Part shown: piece by piece, positions 13,701-26,000 of the stretch
Layout: every line of letters begins with the position of its first letter
Numbering within the stretch: the first letter of the stretch is position 1
Assembly: GCA_020746105.1 (NCBI GenBank)
Contig: CM036621.1
Span: 45,852,264-45,916,263 of the forward strand
DNA length: 64,000 nt
Direction of reading: 5' to 3'
Source of the DNA: Trogon surrucura
Taxonomy: Eukaryota > Chordata > Aves > Trogoniformes > Trogonidae
Program-made: the position numbers and the translations under genes
The notes under the pieces: model-generated
What the model was told of the DNA's origin: nothing
Database searches by the model: none
Seen by the model: the letters and a program-made list of their open reading frames with translations, nothing else

Positions 13701-16700
13701 CAGCAGACTCTGGGAGCTGGCAGGAGCCAGCAGTGAGTGTTGGGGTCTGTGGCCGACCAAATCGGTGCATTTAAAAAATATTAAAAACAAGAACCAAAAC
13801 TAAACCAAAAAACCCCAAGAACAGCAAAAGGTAAGAAACCAGCGTAACCGATGTTACTCTGGGAACCGAGCTTGTCTCTGAGTGATGCTCCAGGCAGCCG
13901 TCCTCTCAAGGATATCTGGTTGCAAAGGGAATTGGAAACTCTCCATGTTCTCTGCCTCCGGATCAGCCGTGGCGCTTGTCCGTAGCCACGCAGAGGGACT
14001 TGGTGGCCTCTGCAGAGGCCGCCGCGCTGGTCGCCTTGAGCCTCCCGTGTCGGTGGGGAGCGTGAGGCTGAGTCAGGGCTGGCTGCCGAGGGCTGTGACT
14101 CAGTGCTGTCCCCTCAGATGCACATCCAGCCTGCCGCCAGCAGCGCCAGGGAATAACCTGATTAAGGAAGTGTCCTCTTCGAGTATCTGCTGATTCGAGG
14201 GGTTGGCAAGTGTTGGTCTGCTTTCAGTAGTTACGTGTGCGGTGGTGGAAGTTGGTCATTACTGAGCTTTTACATTTTTTCACATGCCGTACTGAGCATC
14301 CGTGGAAGCTCAGGGGAGCTCAGAGGCCAGAAGCTTCTTTCCTTTGTATTTGACAGTGTGGTGTTATGGTTTTGTATTTTTGTGGGATGTGTTGTGGTTT
14401 TCTAATTTAATTTTATTTTTACTTGCATACTTCGAGAGAATGAGTGCTGTTTTCCGTGGGGTGAAATTTCTTTCCTGGTGCTGTAAGTTGGGTCTCTGCG
14501 CTTCTGTCTCTTAATGTGCTTTTAAATTTAAGATTGCCTCTTAAACAAAATTGTCAGGAACTCCTGGTACCTCTCTGAGCTCCACTTCCCATTGTAGGAG
14601 TGTCACAGTGAATAAAATTGGTTGAGGCATTGAAAAGTCCATCAAATTTGACAAGAGGGTGAAGATGTCACAGGTAAGTGCTGAGAATTTGTACGAGGAC
14701 AGGAATCTGCAGAGGGAAAATTTTTGAGTTAGTGCTCTGCTAGAAGGAAAGCTGATGGCTGAGTGCAAATATGTTATTAGACATCAGAGGATCTTCATGG
14801 TAGGAGGCAAACAGGAAATCAAGTTTCCCAAGTAATTCAAGCAGAAGCTGAGTAGCCTTATTTTCCTTTGTGAGGAGCGATCTGATGAGCAATCTTGCAT
14901 TGTCATAGGTGATAGAAGAAAATAAAAGGTTTTGAGTACCGCCCTTCACCCTGCCCCTTGGGGCTGAAGAGGGAGGAAGATGAGTGAAGTTGTTAAATTT
15001 CACTGTAAAGGCTTTTGCAGATGTAAGAGGAAAATGTCCTTTTATAGGTGCCACGTAACAACTCCAGCCAGACTGCTTTTGGCAGAGATGCAAAAGGGGA
15101 TTGAAGAGTGTTGTCTTTTTTCCCCTTTTGCACCAATATGAATTTAAGATATTTATACCGATGTTCTTTGCCGTTCTAGTTTCTGAGGCCTTTCCTTTGG
15201 GAGGTGTAATGAAACAGGATTTATTTATTTTTTTTTTAATGTATTTTGTTAAAAAGATTCTAGCAGAATGGAGCTCTTGGACCTGTATCTTGCATCTTGT
15301 GGGTAAGATGCCAAGTATCCTGAGTATTCTCATTCAGAGAAAACATGGGAGGAATATACTGTATTTTGAATTTAAAGAAAAGTAGAAATCTTCCTCATTT
15401 GGTGATGAGTTTAGGGCTGTGTGTCAGGGTGCATTTTCGGATTACCTTGCTGTCTGTTCCTTTGTTATTATAATACTTAAAGTTGTATAAATAATTTTGT
15501 GATGGGCCTTTGGTAATGTTAGGCTTGAGGACTATACTGATACCAGTTTATTCTTGTTCCAAACTCTGCGTATTTTAGCACTCTTAATTTCTCAGTGGCT
15601 CCCCCTCCTCCATTCTGCTATTAGTTTTGTCATATCAGGTCTGGGAAGAGATGAACTGTTTAAAATTTGATCAAAAAGAGAACAAGCAAGTATGGAAAAC
15701 ATTAGTTTCTTTCATTTGTCAGATGTAGCGTGTGAAAATGAAGTTTTTACATAGGGATTGTGAGACATCCTCAACAAGAAGTACTTTTCCTGTTTAATCT
15801 GCTTAAGTTTTGAGGTTTGCAGAGATAATTAGTACCTGCCTTTTGCATTCGGAAGGGCTTCTGCTGAAAGCATTCAGTGCATCTAAAATGAGGTTGTTTT
15901 ACTTTGCTTTTCCTCTTTATTAGCAAATGAGTTGAGTTTAAACTTTCAGTGCATTTTTCCCTTGCTTAATTACCCTGTAATATTTGGGCATTGTCTGCTG
16001 GGAAACTATTAGAGGGGGAAAAAAAAATCTTTGACTTCTTTCTTTAGCTGCAGATTTTCTAAAACTTCATTTGCAAAGCTCGTTCTGAATCAAAATGAAT
16101 TTTTATTTTTCACCTTAATGTTGAGCACAAATACTGAATACTTAATAAGAAAAAAATAAAATGACTCCCAGTAAGAGCATAGCAGTATCTTTAATTCAAA
16201 AGCATGATCAGCCCTATGTTTTCACTAATAAAGTTTGCACATGCGTGCAGATTAGCTGGAAAATAAATGCGGATAGCCCTAGCAGAAGTCTCCAGCTAGG
16301 GATAATAAAACCACCAAGGTACAGACTGCAAATCAGAACATTTGTGCAGCAGAAATTACTGGAGACTTGGGAGAGTATTGGAGGAAAATCTCTCTGCGGG
16401 CTTGCTCTGTTCTTGCAGCAGCTGCTGGTGGAAGAGTATAGCCCTCAAGATGATGGAGCCTTGGTGTGGTCCACCCTGGATGCTATTAGGAGGATAGTAG
16501 GGAAAAAAGGAATGCTGATCAAAACTAGACCAGGGTAGCACATGTGGACGCTGCTTTTGTCCTTAGCCTTGCCATGTTTTTCGCAGCTAAAGGTAGAGGG
16601 TCAGTGCTGGTATATTTAAGTCTCCGAAAAATGAGAAGAATGAATGTAAGCCGATGGCTGAACTGTGCTGCGTTTGTGAGAAACTTGCAATAAAGCTGGC

Positions 16701-18589
16701 TGCACGGGGCAGCTGAGTTTATAGCCTTCCCCTAGTGCCCAAGTTTTAAAGCTTGCTCTTGACACACACAGGTAGCTCACATTGGGAGACCAAAGGAGGA
16801 GAACATCACTTCTCTTTTCTGCGCCTTGTGCGAATGGAGTTTGCACAAGGTCTGGGTGCTGTTTCAAGGGTGTGGAGCCACAGGCAACTGAATTACGGTC
16901 ATATTCCACATTAAACTGGACATATCTTTCTCAGCTAGGCTAAAACATGTTGCCTTTTTTTTTTTTTTTTTCTCTTAAGCATTTGAGAGCAGCTGCGTGG
17001 CACACCACTTCCATTTTCTCAGCAGCATTGGCCTTGACATCTTCTCTGGAGCTGCAGCCCCTCTCTTGGTTAGAGAAGTACTCTTACAGCTGGTGAAGTC
17101 ATCATTCAAGTGCTGAGAGCAGATGTGCTTGCCTGGGATTTAATGTGTTGTTATATAGACGTTCTTATTAGCTGTATTTTTACAGATGCTTTTTATCTCT
17201 TGCTGCTTTACCAGCGCCAAGCAGTATTCTGCAGTTTGATGTCATGTGATGCTGTGTTTTGATAACAAAGTGGAGCTGGAAATTAATGCTTGGCTGGAAC
17301 CAGTGATCCTGGCAGTCCTGTGTTGGGTGTGTACGCTAGGATTTTAATTTGCGTGGGGAACATGTTTTTGATGGTTTCCCGCTCGTCTCCACCTCTGTGC
17401 TCCAGCTCGTGTATAGGAGCGAGGTGGGAGCCTGGGCCCTGGCTCCCTTCGGAGGACGGCAGGCACCAAGATTGGATTGTGCCTCAGTTGTTAATGAGTG
17501 TTCAGCCTTTGATTAATCAGAAGCTCAACTGGGACCCCTTGGCTGAGTTAGCAGCCCTTAAGAATGGGAAACGGAAAAGTACGGCTGACTCGAACGGACG
17601 CGTGGAGGTCTGGTTAGGAGCACTCGTGCTTTTGACAAAGCGCAGACAAAGGGGCAAAGTCTCCCAGACTAAAGAGCTTTCAAGAAAGTGTAGAAAATCC
17701 TCTCTTAACTCTGTAACCTGTTTCCATGCTCAGACCCATGGGGAGGCTTGAGTTTGGTGGCCTCTCCTCTGTGTCGTGAGGTCTGTCGGGTCCTTATATC
17801 ATAGTAAAGTCTACCAAGTCCGATTTCTTTTCCTGCATCTTTGAACCTCTTTGCAAAAATCTGGGAAGCTACGTTAAACCCGGTTCTCCAGTTTTCCATG
17901 ATGACGATAATGAGTTGGAAGTGCTTCACATCCGCATTAGTCTGAAAGCCTTTGGGTAGTTTATCCACGTTGATGCTTTTATATCAAAGTTGATTTCTGT
18001 GGACCTCAGTGCTGATGAATGCGGATAATGAGGGATAGCAAGTACTACTGTGTCTGGTGGGTTTGGTTTTTTCTTGGTTTTTTTTTTCTGGTGCAGCATA
18101 GTTTCTCTTCTCCTATCCCCTGAAAGCTATTCTTAGTAAGTGGTTGGGTTTTTTTTTTTGAATTGAGTGAGTGAATAATCAGTATTTCATTCACTGTCCT
18201 TACATATGCTTAAATATAGTATTAACATAATCTTCTTATATGCTTTTCCTCCTGCTGCTCCCTGAGTTCATAAAGGAGCCAGGTTCACTATTAATAAGAT
18301 CTATGAATGAACTTGCCTGGAAATATACCAGTTCTTTCGGGCTTTGGCTCGTATTTGTTGCCAAGATGGTAATTTATTTATATTTTTGGGAGAATAGCAT
18401 TGTTCACGTGTATAGCTCCTTGCTCTTTGTTTTCTTTGACGCTGTCAAGAGTAAATTTTTGTTGTGTGCGGGTTCCTTAGGCACAGCTTTGAAAGTGAAA
18501 CAACTATCTGGTGGCAAAACTCGGATGTTTTTCCCCGTTTTTGGGAGGTTTGATCGACATAAGGCCGAGGTGGTGATTGACATCTGTCA
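10701..18589. other. ADARB1: First part of the long 5' intron
   Basis: This is intronic sequence, GC-rich until about 11.1 kb and AT-rich afterwards. It contains poly-T tracts (10711-10724, 11839-11859, 16954-16971) and an A/C-rich patch near 13780-13830. No exon is recognisable. A long open antisense frame at 14740-15333 has no recognisable domain and is discussed as a weak observation. I see no recognisable transposon in this stretch. Confidence 0.55.
11839..11859. repeat. Poly-T homopolymer (21 nt)
   Basis: An uninterrupted run of T. It could be the poly-A end of an old reverse-strand insertion, but no LINE or processed-gene sequence is recognisable next to it. It may vary in length between individuals. 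Confidence 0.8.
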
Positions 18590-18978
18590 GTCACCTGCGG
18601 GAGCTTCTCATCCCTCCCTTCGGAGCTGGAGCCCCGCCGAGACGGGGAGGGGGGATCCCCGGGAGGAAGGGGTGGTCCCCGAGAGGGAAGGAGGGAGGGG
18701 GTCCCCGGGAGAGAAGCGAGGAGGGAGGGAGGGAGGGAGCTCTCCGTGGTGCCGAGCGGAGTCCAGCGCAGCCGAGCTGCACCGGAGCTGCCTCGATCCC
18801 CGGCCGAGGTGCGAAGGGCGGTCCCTGAGGAGCCCTCTCGCCGGTTTCGGCGTGTTCCGCGGCCGGACCTGTCGCACAGGAGCGGGTCTGGTGTCTTGTT
18901 CCTCAGCCCCGGTTTGCCGAAGGTACCGGGTGCCTCCAGCGGATCTGCTCCTCGCTCTGCCGGGAGCTTCAGCATGCG
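18590..18978 (+). promoter_or_regulatory. ADARB1: Second, intronic CpG island; possible alternative promoter
   Basis: About 390 bp of CpG-rich, GC-rich sequence stands isolated in an AT-rich intron. A purine-rich GGGA-type imperfect repeat occupies 18640-18742. A donor-like CGGCCGAG|gtgcg at 18808/18809 shares the string CGGCCGAGGTG with the end of the probable first exon at 10072. That suggests an alternative first exon for ADARB1, but no transcript evidence is available from sequence alone. An isolated island could equally be an enhancer or the promoter of a non-coding RNA. Confidence 0.5.
18640..18742. repeat. Purine-rich GGGA/GGGAGA imperfect repeat
   Basis: The + strand is almost all G and A, with repeated gggagg, gggaagg and ggagggagggaggg units interrupted by 'tccccg'. 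Such tracts can form triplex or G-quadruplex structures. It sits inside the intronic CpG island. Confidence 0.75.
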
Positions 18979-19934
18979 AGAGAGAGAAACTTTGAATGTT
19001 ACGCCATGGTCACGTTTCCTGGAAACAGAGTAAATATAGCTTTAATAAATATAGCTCGTGTTCGTACAACTGCATACATTTCTCTCGGCCACCCTGCTTC
19101 TCCCATTGCTGCGTTCTGGATGCTGATGGCTAGTTTTTTCTTTCTGTGATGCAGAATACTGAGCGATATTAGACGGTATTCCCCACTCTGCTGTCCATTT
19201 TCCTTTTCCTTTGGCCTCCTAGTATATTTTTTCCTGAGTGAAAACTGTATGCTTTTTGGTCGGTTTTCAGTGTGGTTTAATGGCCAGCAGACGAGATCTC
19301 AGCCGAAGCTGAACCATGGTACCTCCGAGGTCAGTTTTGCCAGCCCTGTTAGAAACGTATGCGGCTTCTCTCAGCATCAGTGGTGTCGTCGCTGGCTCCT
19401 TCAGCATAAGCTAAATTCAAGTCCAGAGTTGTCCTTTGTTCTGCTTTCAATCTCTTCTTTCCGTGGTAACTCATTTAAGAGATATACTTTAAAAGAATGT
19501 TGACTTTCTGGTCTTTGTTAACAGACTTCCCTGATAGCTCTGAGAACATTTTCTAAACAGCTGCTCTTGATTGCTCTAAATGAATGTGGAAGAAACTAGA
19601 AATACAATGTTGGATTCTTGCAGTAAAAGCTCTGTTGAGGCATATGGCTGTTGACTGTTATTCTCTTGCCAGAGTATCACCTGATCTATAGGACTGCTTG
19701 GATGAAACAGGCTGCTTTGAATCCTAAAGAAAAAAAAAGGCCGTTATTTTGAAGGTCATATCTTTTATAGTGCAGTGATAGAAAGCAGGGAAAGTCCTGA
19801 CAAAATGCAAGTGAATTTTTTAAAATGGAATACTGCACTGCCACTGTAAAGCTTTTGCTGCTCTTGCTGTTGAGCTGTAGCTGTCATCTTGTTTAGGTCT
19901 TAACTCTACCCATAACTCACTCTTTGCCTGCCAG

Positions 19935-20088
19935 ACATTGGGACAGGATGATGATGATGGTTCTGAGACCTCTGTAGGTTCCTCGGATATGGAGGTATGG
20001 TGGTTGTCCCGTGAAATGTGGCAACAGCACAGCCCTCTGAACGGTCTGCTTACAGCAGGAACGCCCAGATATCCAGAACTCTGGGAAA
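19935..20088 (+). other. Candidate unassigned exon (154 nt)
   Basis: The segment is bounded by a good 3' splice site (pyrimidine-rich tract ending tttgcctgccag) and a good 5' splice site (GGGAAA|gtgagt). One frame is open throughout (beginning ACA TTG GGA CAG) and encodes an acidic run of four Asp followed by a Ser/Trp-rich segment. I do not recognise the peptide. It could be a 5'UTR cassette exon of ADARB1, an exon of an unannotated transcript, or chance. The combination of open frame and both splice sites is the only support. Confidence 0.25.
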
Positions 20089-23000
20089 GTGAGTATAAAT
20101 GTGTATCTTTGCATCCCCTGGGACTTAAAATGCATAGAAACTCCTCTTGCTCCAACAGTTTGCTGTACTTCAGGTGTACATCACTCTGCCAACACTGGCA
20201 GGGAGTACTACTTTAATGCGTGTTCGGTGGGATAGTTTTGAATAAATGACTTTGGGATTTGTGTTAGGAGGCTGCTGGCATTCTTGTTGAAGGCTTTCAT
20301 CTCACAGTGCTGAAGTTTTGGTTTCTTGTTTGGTGCATTGTTTAGAAAACAGCTAACTTCCTATATTTCTGAAAGAATAACTTCCTCTTCTCAGAAGATG
20401 TGTAGTGTATATGCATGTATATGAAATACACGCGTATGTATAATTTTTTATGTTCACTACTTTGTCCAGAGTAAAAGTTTCCATCTAAAATCAGTTTAGA
20501 TGAATGTTACTAAAGTAGGTGCATAATCTAAATTCCACTCATTAACATGGTTTCTTTACATACGAGCTGATATACTCCTCGCTTTGGTGGCTAAGATCAC
20601 TTAGGTAGTCTCGATTGCATTAAATGACTCTGCTGTAGTAAACCTGAAGAAAATTTCACGTTCTGACTTATTTGCTCCCCTGTGTTGGTATGCCAGGGGA
20701 ATGGGAAATTCCACCCCGTTCCAGGACCAGGTGCAGCACTGTCTATACAGAAGCAATGCTTGTCCTTCTGTTAATCTCTTGCTGTTTTAAGATTCTTGGA
20801 GACCTATGATGTGACGATCTTTAGACCTCTTGTGTGTTTTGGCATATGTGTGGGAACTGGCAGAGATGGAGGAGGGATGTGGTGGCATTATGGGTGCCCC
20901 GCAAGGTGGGGAGGGTGGCAGCAGCATCCCCTACCGCAGCAGGCAGCCGGGCTGGCACTGCAGTGCTGTGGCTTTGGCAGCCAAGCCAGGAGAAGAAGAG
21001 ATCTGTCTCTCTGGATTCCAGAAAAATCACGGCAAGGTGCCCCTTATCCCTGGGTGGAGGTTGCCTTCCCTCAGCTTTTCCATCCTTCCTCTCATAAGGG
21101 CTCGGGGCTGGCTGGCGGCTGGCTGCCGCTCAGCTGCTGCCCTCCCGCAGCACGCGTTGGAGGCTGGCAGCTCTCTTCTCCTCCTCCTGGGGCCACTTGA
21201 AAATGCTTTCGGAAAGACTAGAAAAATAAAGGCACTCCTGGCTAATCCGGTGGAGTCCTTGCTCTGCCATCGTCAGCAGCGTGTATCGGTTCTGCCTAAA
21301 AAGCATTGATTGTTTCTTGCCGTCATACAAAAAGCCTTGTTTGGTTCTGTACAGTGCTCTTTCCCAGGAGAGAGAATTGCTTCTCTTGTTTCCTCTCCCC
21401 TCTGTGTTTGGCACCGTCATACCCCGATTTGTTCTGTTCGACTGAGCAGCTCTTGGGAGGCTTCCCTCAAACTCCCTGAGCCACGGATCACCCTGTAGTC
21501 CTTCCTGTTTGCCTTCTGCTTTGCAATGATACCGATTTGCGAGGGATGGTGAAGATGGGCGGGATCCTGCAATTTTGCCGTGCCTCATGCGGTGACAAAT
21601 TCCTGGTGTAAATAATTCTGCGGTGCCAGTAAATTTTCCTCAACAAAATGTCCCCTCTGGTAGGACTCTGTCCTCACTCTTTTTCAGGTCTCTCGTTCTG
21701 GAAGCCTCCACGATCTCTGCAGAAGAAGTTAATTGTTATGATGTTCTATCAGATACCTTATTGATTTATTTTTATTGGTGCATGTGATATTAACTCCAAC
21801 CCTACCTTCCCGGTCAGGCAGACGATGGTGACTATTAGGAAAGATGTGCAGTTTCTGTAGAGGGAGACACTAGCGAAAGCCTTTTGAAAGTCTAGGTGAG
21901 GTCAGTACACCTGCTTTTTAACCACTACTTCACTGATGCATTCTAAGAAGTGATAATGCACAGTTTGGCTGCTGGGGTTGCACAGGATTTGTGGTCATCT
22001 CTGAAGCTTCTCCTGCTGCTGCTCAGCAAGACTTTCTTTTTGGCCAGTCTTAATAGTTAGCTTAACTAATATATAGAGGAATTAATTCCCATTCAAAGTG
22101 GGTTTTCTTGCTTCTAAAAATAATTTTCGTATCTTCCACCGTAGGTATTTCTCCAGCTTTCCCAGTTACCACAGTTGTAAGGCTCTGTTGCTTATGAATC
22201 AGCAAAACACTTTTGTGGGCTCAAAAATTAAGTCTGATCCCAGCAAACGGCGGTAGCAGCAGTGTAGACTTTATGTAGGGAGTACAGGCATTGAAGGTAA
22301 GCATGGAAGTACTGAACTTGAGGAACCGATGTATGAACAACAAAAAATCCCCACCAAGATGTTGTAATGACACTAAATTATATTAAAAACAGTATTTGAA
22401 GCTCAGTATGTGTAGCTGAAATACTGTTTCTGTCACCCATTCTTAAGACTTAGTTTTGATTAACTCGTGTGACTAAAAAACTGTGTGGCTTATGTTTTTG
22501 TCCCTTTTTTTAAGACTTGAAATTTCTTCAACTCTCTTTTCTAGCGTGACTGCTAGTAGCTGTTCCTACCGTAGCATAGTTTTGCAGCCACCGTTTTAGT
22601 AATTCTAATCACCTGCTTTCAAGGAAAATTAAGAATTTGGAAAGGGCTCTTATCTATAAATGTCCAAAGGGTGGAGAAACCACTTCTCAAAAAATAAAGG
22701 GAAGGGGCCAGCTTTTGGCATATGAACCGAGAGATTAACTAACTAGGAACAGATTTACAGTGGAAAATGGCATTTGCTGTGACCTGTGGTAGTTAAGTCA
22801 GAGAAGGGCTGTTTTTTCTGTTACTTAAATGGAGGGTCAGCCCCAAAGTTCCCATGAGGTTCTAAGAGACTGGGACTTTAGAGAAGCAAATCAGTGAGCT
22901 TTTGTGGAGAAATACTTAATTTCATGCCCTGCTGTTTCATTTGTTTGGTTTTTGGGATCATCTGGATCCTGTCTTCGGGGTTTTTACCGAGTGCTGTAGA

Positions 23001-26000
23001 CACAAAATCTTCAAGCCATGAATCGTAACCTCAACTTCAGCATGTGCTAAGCTCAGCGTTCAGTCTAAAATGCCATATTTTATGTTCCCCTCTGTTTTTG
23101 TTGGATTGACCTCAATACTGGGAGTTTGAAACGTAAGCCGACCTTTGCTCTCACCCCACCGGGAAGGGAGAAGCCCAACCTGATGGTTAAGGGCACTGCA
23201 TTGCCACATCTGCCAGCTCAGGGAGCATCAGCCCCACCGTGGCTGTGCCGAGAGCTCCAGCAGCTCAAGATATGAGGAGGCTGCTGGTGTGTGGCTACAG
23301 CAGATGTTGCAACTGGGTAAAGCTGAGTCTGTTGGGATGCTTCTGGAAAAAAATCGCAAGCAGTCTGGGAACCCTCACACTGCGGGAAGCCACGTGGCAC
23401 ACCATACGTTGCTCCCAGACACAGGGCAGGGTGGGGTTTTGGGTGTACGTTGGGAAAAGCATTTTTGTATTTCATTTCATTTGACCAGTGAAGTGAATTA
23501 TTTCAACTGGCTGCATTTTGAACATCTGTGTTTCTATTCAAGGTTACAGTCATGTAACCAAGTATTTTCAGCCCTAGTATTTAATTATTTTTCTAAAAAA
23601 TGGAATTTTTCAAACACACAGAAACAAATTAAAGATTTGCTCCCTATCTGGAACTTTCATCACTTTCATCATCTCCTCCTCTTAAATATACGTAGTTTCA
23701 GATTTGTCTTGCGAAATGATTCTTTGGGACCACTTCGAATAATTTAGTTAGTAGATAAGGTAGACAAAAGTGTTCCTGCTCTCATTAGCCTCATTTGGTT
23801 TGGCTATCAGGAGCAACTTTGAAGACTCAGGAAGAGATACTATATTACTGAAAAAGGTATTTATCAAATTTTATCTGAACTCAAAAAGACTAATGAAAAT
23901 GAATGTATGAGTTACCTACTGACAACTCAGCCTATGGGGCTAATCCATCAAAATTGTCTTCTCTAGTGTCAAGTCACTGTCTTGATACGCTCACAAGTTT
24001 TGGGCCAGTTGCCATCAGCTGTGGTTTTTTGCTCAAGAATCACAAAATACAAGACTTCTTCAAAACTTTTTTTCTGTATGCAAGTTATGCAAGCCAAGGG
24101 TCTGTTCATGCCATCCTGACCTGTGCCTGGGTCATGCCAGCATCCTCGCTTTCTCTCGCTCTCCTGCCCTATCAAAACTCTGCAGGCATTTCCCTTGCCA
24201 GTGTTGTCAAACTCAGGGATGTATTACAATTTCTTGAGTAAGAAGGTGGCAAGTCCCATTTCTGCACAACGTGGCTGTAAAATGTCTAATGTTCTGTGAT
24301 GGCAAACACTCTACCCACGCACCAGAGTGGTGATGAAAGTCAAATTTTACACCATAAGTGTGGTTGGTGTTGTTTTTTTTTTTCTTTTTTAACATACAGA
24401 TACTTCATGTTGAATAACTCAAGGAAATACTGTGGAAGGGACTGTTTGAGTCAGTCTTGTGGTAGAGAGATCCCTAATAGCCAGCTGCAACTGCCAGGTC
24501 CCAAGGAAGGCTTCCAGAAACTCAGAAGACTGACTGGGAGTTGAGCCCTCTTGAAAGTTAGCTTGAAGTTCTTCAAATCTGCACATATTTGTACCGGAGG
24601 AAAAGCAGAAACACGGTTTTAGAAGTCAAAGGTAACACTTTCATATTTTTAGAAGTGCAGCAGCTGGTTCTTCCAGAAACATTGCAACAATGAGACACAC
24701 ACACAGGCAAAAATTCTGGAAGCCACCACCATGGAAATGCCGACTGTTGGCGAAACTCGAGTTACAAACATGGGGTGCTTCGAGTTCAACTTGCCCAGGC
24801 TGCTGCCGTGCTCTGTCCTTGTGGACCGTGGCAACCTGAGGGCAGACCTCTGTGGGGAAGAAAACCCAATTTAAGGTGCAGATGCTGTTTCTTTGGCTCC
24901 CCGCTGCATCGACGCAATTCACGTGATCCCCCTGTCCTCACCTTTTGCAACAGGGCAAAGGCTACCCCACGCCCACAGGCAGGTCAGAGTCCTTGCTCGT
25001 GGTCCAGCCCTGAAGCTGGTGAAAATAGCTGCAGCTGCACGGGGACAGGGAGGGAGGGAGGTGTGCACGGGTATGTAAGCGATCCCTTGTGCCAGAGAAG
25101 GGCAAAAGGTACAACTCTGTGCAGCCTTTGGCAACTTGCTTTGGTAACTCTTCCCAGCTCCCTTGGAGCTTAGCCCCTCTCCGGTCCCTGCATCCATCGC
25201 TCTTCTACAGGTCTCAGCTGCAGGCAGAGCACAAAATGGATGTATGTGCATAAACAGGGAGACAGTGAGAAAGAACTGACCCGGAAACATGATTTCCAGC
25301 TAATTGCACCCTGGTCCTTTGTTCAGGAAAACGGCATGATTCGGGTTTCTTCCGTGGTCTTTTAACTTCCCTGTGCGTGGAGTTCCTGTAATGTGCAAAT
25401 TAAAGCCAAAAGACTAAACAGGTCTCAAATCCTCCCGAGTTAAATTCATAACATTTATTTTAAAAAATAAATAAAAATAAGGCGTGCACCTGCAGTGACC
25501 GCTACCTCTCTGCTGGAGTAGGGCAGTTGCTGGGATGGCAGAGTACTCACTGCAGTTGTTGGGTGCCCTGGCTTTTGGTACATGTGTGTGATCTGTGTTT
25601 TTTTGTTTCTCCGATGTTATTTGTGCTTCCTGGCTTTTTGTGCACAGTGGATGCAGTTTCATGCTGTTTCTCCCGGTGAGGGAAGCTGTTGGCACGCTGC
25701 AGAGCTGATGGAGGACTCTTGGCATTGTGATTCGAATCAAAGGCTAAACCCGAAACGCGCACGAGCAGTATCTGTGTTCAGCCCTGTTTCCAGCCTGTAC
25801 ATTTTACCTTGATAAAATCTTTTTACTGAAGTTGCAGCACCTTCTTTTTGTGTTTTATCTTCTTAGAGGTACTATAAACTGCAATCAAGTTGCCTCTTAA
25901 TCTTCTTACTGATAAAATTAATGGAATTACTTGGCTGGGCTGCATAATATGTTTTTACCTGCAGTCATCTCTGCTTGTATTCCCTGCCCCTTGGATCATG

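Noticed and set aside
16161-16538. 125-codon + frame
   Set aside because: No family similarity recognised, and no convincing acceptor/donor pair defines an exon.
18240-18995. 251-codon + frame and 176-codon - frame around the intronic CpG island
   Set aside because: Both strands are open because of GC/purine-rich sequence. No domain, and the two frames overlap the same repeat.
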